Source: an uncultured Collinsella sp.
GTDB taxonomy: Bacteria > Actinomycetota > Coriobacteriia > Coriobacteriales > Coriobacteriaceae
DNA length: 5,998 nucleotides
Assembly: GCA_900757285.1 (NCBI GenBank)
Contig: CAAENI010000168.1
Location: 1 to 5,998 of the forward strand
Reading direction: 5' to 3'
This document shows, piece by piece, positions 5,209 to 5,998 of the stretch. Both the position numbers and the translations under genes were made by a program. The notes beneath the pieces are model-generated. The model worked only from the letters and a program-made list of their open reading frames with translations, searched no databases and had not been told where the DNA came from. Every line of letters begins with the position of its first letter. Within the stretch, counting starts at the first letter, position 1.

Positions 5209-5998
5209 TTACGACAGCGCAATACCGCCAAGCCAGCCCCAACGCACGCCAGAGCCAGTACCATAGAAGCTAATAAACGAATCAAGCGACTTAGACGTAA
5301 TGGCACCCTCGTTGCTCATAACGATGCCGCCGCCAACGTAGATACCCACATGACCGTAGATAAGGCCCGGAGCACCCGTGCCGCTGTGCGAGGAATCGGC
5401 CACGATCATGCCCACCTGCAGCGCCGAGCGGTCGGAGCTATAGCACCAGGCGTTGAACATGTCACACGCGTTGCCGCCAAAATAGCCCACGCCGGCATTG
5501 CGGAAGACGTTGGTAACCCAGGCAGCACACCAGCCCTGGCCGGGAGAAGGCGTCGAGTAGCACGCATTGACGACGGCCTGCTGCTTGCCCGAACCGCCCG
5601 TCTGTTGCGGGGTGCCGCCGGCATACGAGCCGCCACCCGAGCTCGAGCCACCCGAAGAAGAGCCCGTGTTCGCAGAGGCCGCGGCTGCCGCAGCCGCCTT
5701 CCTAGCGGCCTCCTCAGCCTGGGCGGCAGCGAGGATCTCGGAATCGCGCTGAGCCATGAGCTCCTTGACGTCGTCGGAAAGACCGTTCAGCACGGTCTGG
5801 ACTTCTTGCTGCTTGGCCTGCATATCCTGCATCTGAGCCGTCTGCTGGTCCTTGAGTTTCTCCAGGTTGGCCTTTTGTGCTTCGAGCTCGGTCTTCTGCG
5901 CGTCGAGCTCAGCCTGAATCGTCTGGATATCCTCGATGGCATCGCGGTCGCTCTTGTTGATCTTCTCAACGTAATGCGCGTTGGCGACGAGTTCCTCA
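5209..5998 (-). CDS. Secreted CHAP or NlpC/P60-like peptidoglycan hydrolase with coiled coil (partial)
   Basis: Only the C-terminal 262 residues are in the window; the frame is open past the right edge, so the Met codon at 5830-5832 is internal rather than the start. The visible protein begins with a coiled coil rich in E, K, Q and L (about residues 1-85, with segments such as QAELDAQKTELEAQKANLEK). An Ala-rich helix and a flexible Ser/Gly linker (about 95-138) follow. A catalytic domain lies at about 140-262: GQGWCAAWV has the likely nucleophile Cys157 (codon 5527-5529) and IYGHVGIYVGGG the likely base His216 (codon 5350-5352). The later SNEGAI (Asn229) may complete the triad. This order resembles PcsB/SagA-type secreted hydrolases that cleave peptidoglycan peptides at division. 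A signal peptide is expected in the missing N-terminus but not seen. Whether the fold is CHAP or NlpC/P60, and which bond it cuts, is not decidable here. The gene is convergent with murB. Confidence 0.85.
   Translation of the reverse strand, partial: EELVANAHYVEKINKSDRDAIEDIQTIQAELDAQKTELEAQKANLEKLKDQQTAQMQDMQAKQQEVQTVLNGLSDDVKELMAQRDSEILAAAQAEEAARKAAAAAAASANTGSSSGGSSSGGGSYAGGTPQQTGGSGKQQAVVNACYSTPSPGQGWCAAWVTNVFRNAGVGYFGGNACDMFNAWCYSSDRSALQVGMIVADSSHSGTGAPGLIYGHVGIYVGGGIVMSNEGAITSKSLDSFISFYGTGSGVRWGWLGGIALS

Noticed and set aside
5025..5306. Minus-strand frame of 93 residues starting with a signal-peptide-like stretch
   Set aside because: It overlaps the 3' end of the hydrolase gene in another frame and runs through the inverted repeat and hairpin. 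The hydrophobic start is a frame-shifted reading of the hydrolase C-terminus.

Overview
The window looks like a chromosomal segment from a high-GC gut actinobacterium, most plausibly a Coriobacteriia member such as Collinsella or a relative. This is an inference from GC-rich codon use, a bifidobacterial-type phosphoketolase and a coiled-coil cell-wall hydrolase; no database search was run. There are four protein genes, one of them cut by the right edge. No RNA gene, insertion sequence or CRISPR array is visible.

Layout. On the minus strand, a LacI-family repressor gene (3840 to 2812) lies upstream of a phosphoketolase gene (2607 to 79). The 204-bp gap between them holds two near-identical palindromes centred 21 bp apart, next to a probable -10 box of the phosphoketolase promoter. 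This reads as a self-contained sugar-responsive unit: the neighbouring repressor probably controls entry of xylulose-5-P and fructose-6-P into the phosphoketolase (bifid-type) shunt, which yields acetyl-phosphate. Divergent from the repressor, on the plus strand, is murB (4024 to 4986), for the reductase that completes UDP-MurNAc in peptidoglycan synthesis. It ends directly at a strong intrinsic terminator. Convergent with murB, on the minus strand, is a secreted peptidoglycan-hydrolase-like protein (CHAP or NlpC/P60 type with a coiled coil). Its N-terminus lies beyond the window.

The most unusual structure is in the 222-bp gap between murB and the hydrolase gene. A perfect 33-bp inverted repeat (5065-5097 and 5168-5200) encloses a second terminator-like hairpin, so nearly the whole 136-bp stretch is one nested palindrome. 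It far exceeds what an ordinary terminator needs. It may be a mobile or multi-copy intergenic element, an RNA-processing structure, or, less likely, an invertible segment.

The genes are otherwise ordinary. No new multi-gene system is evident; the points worth following are the nested palindrome and the repressor-operator-phosphoketolase unit.
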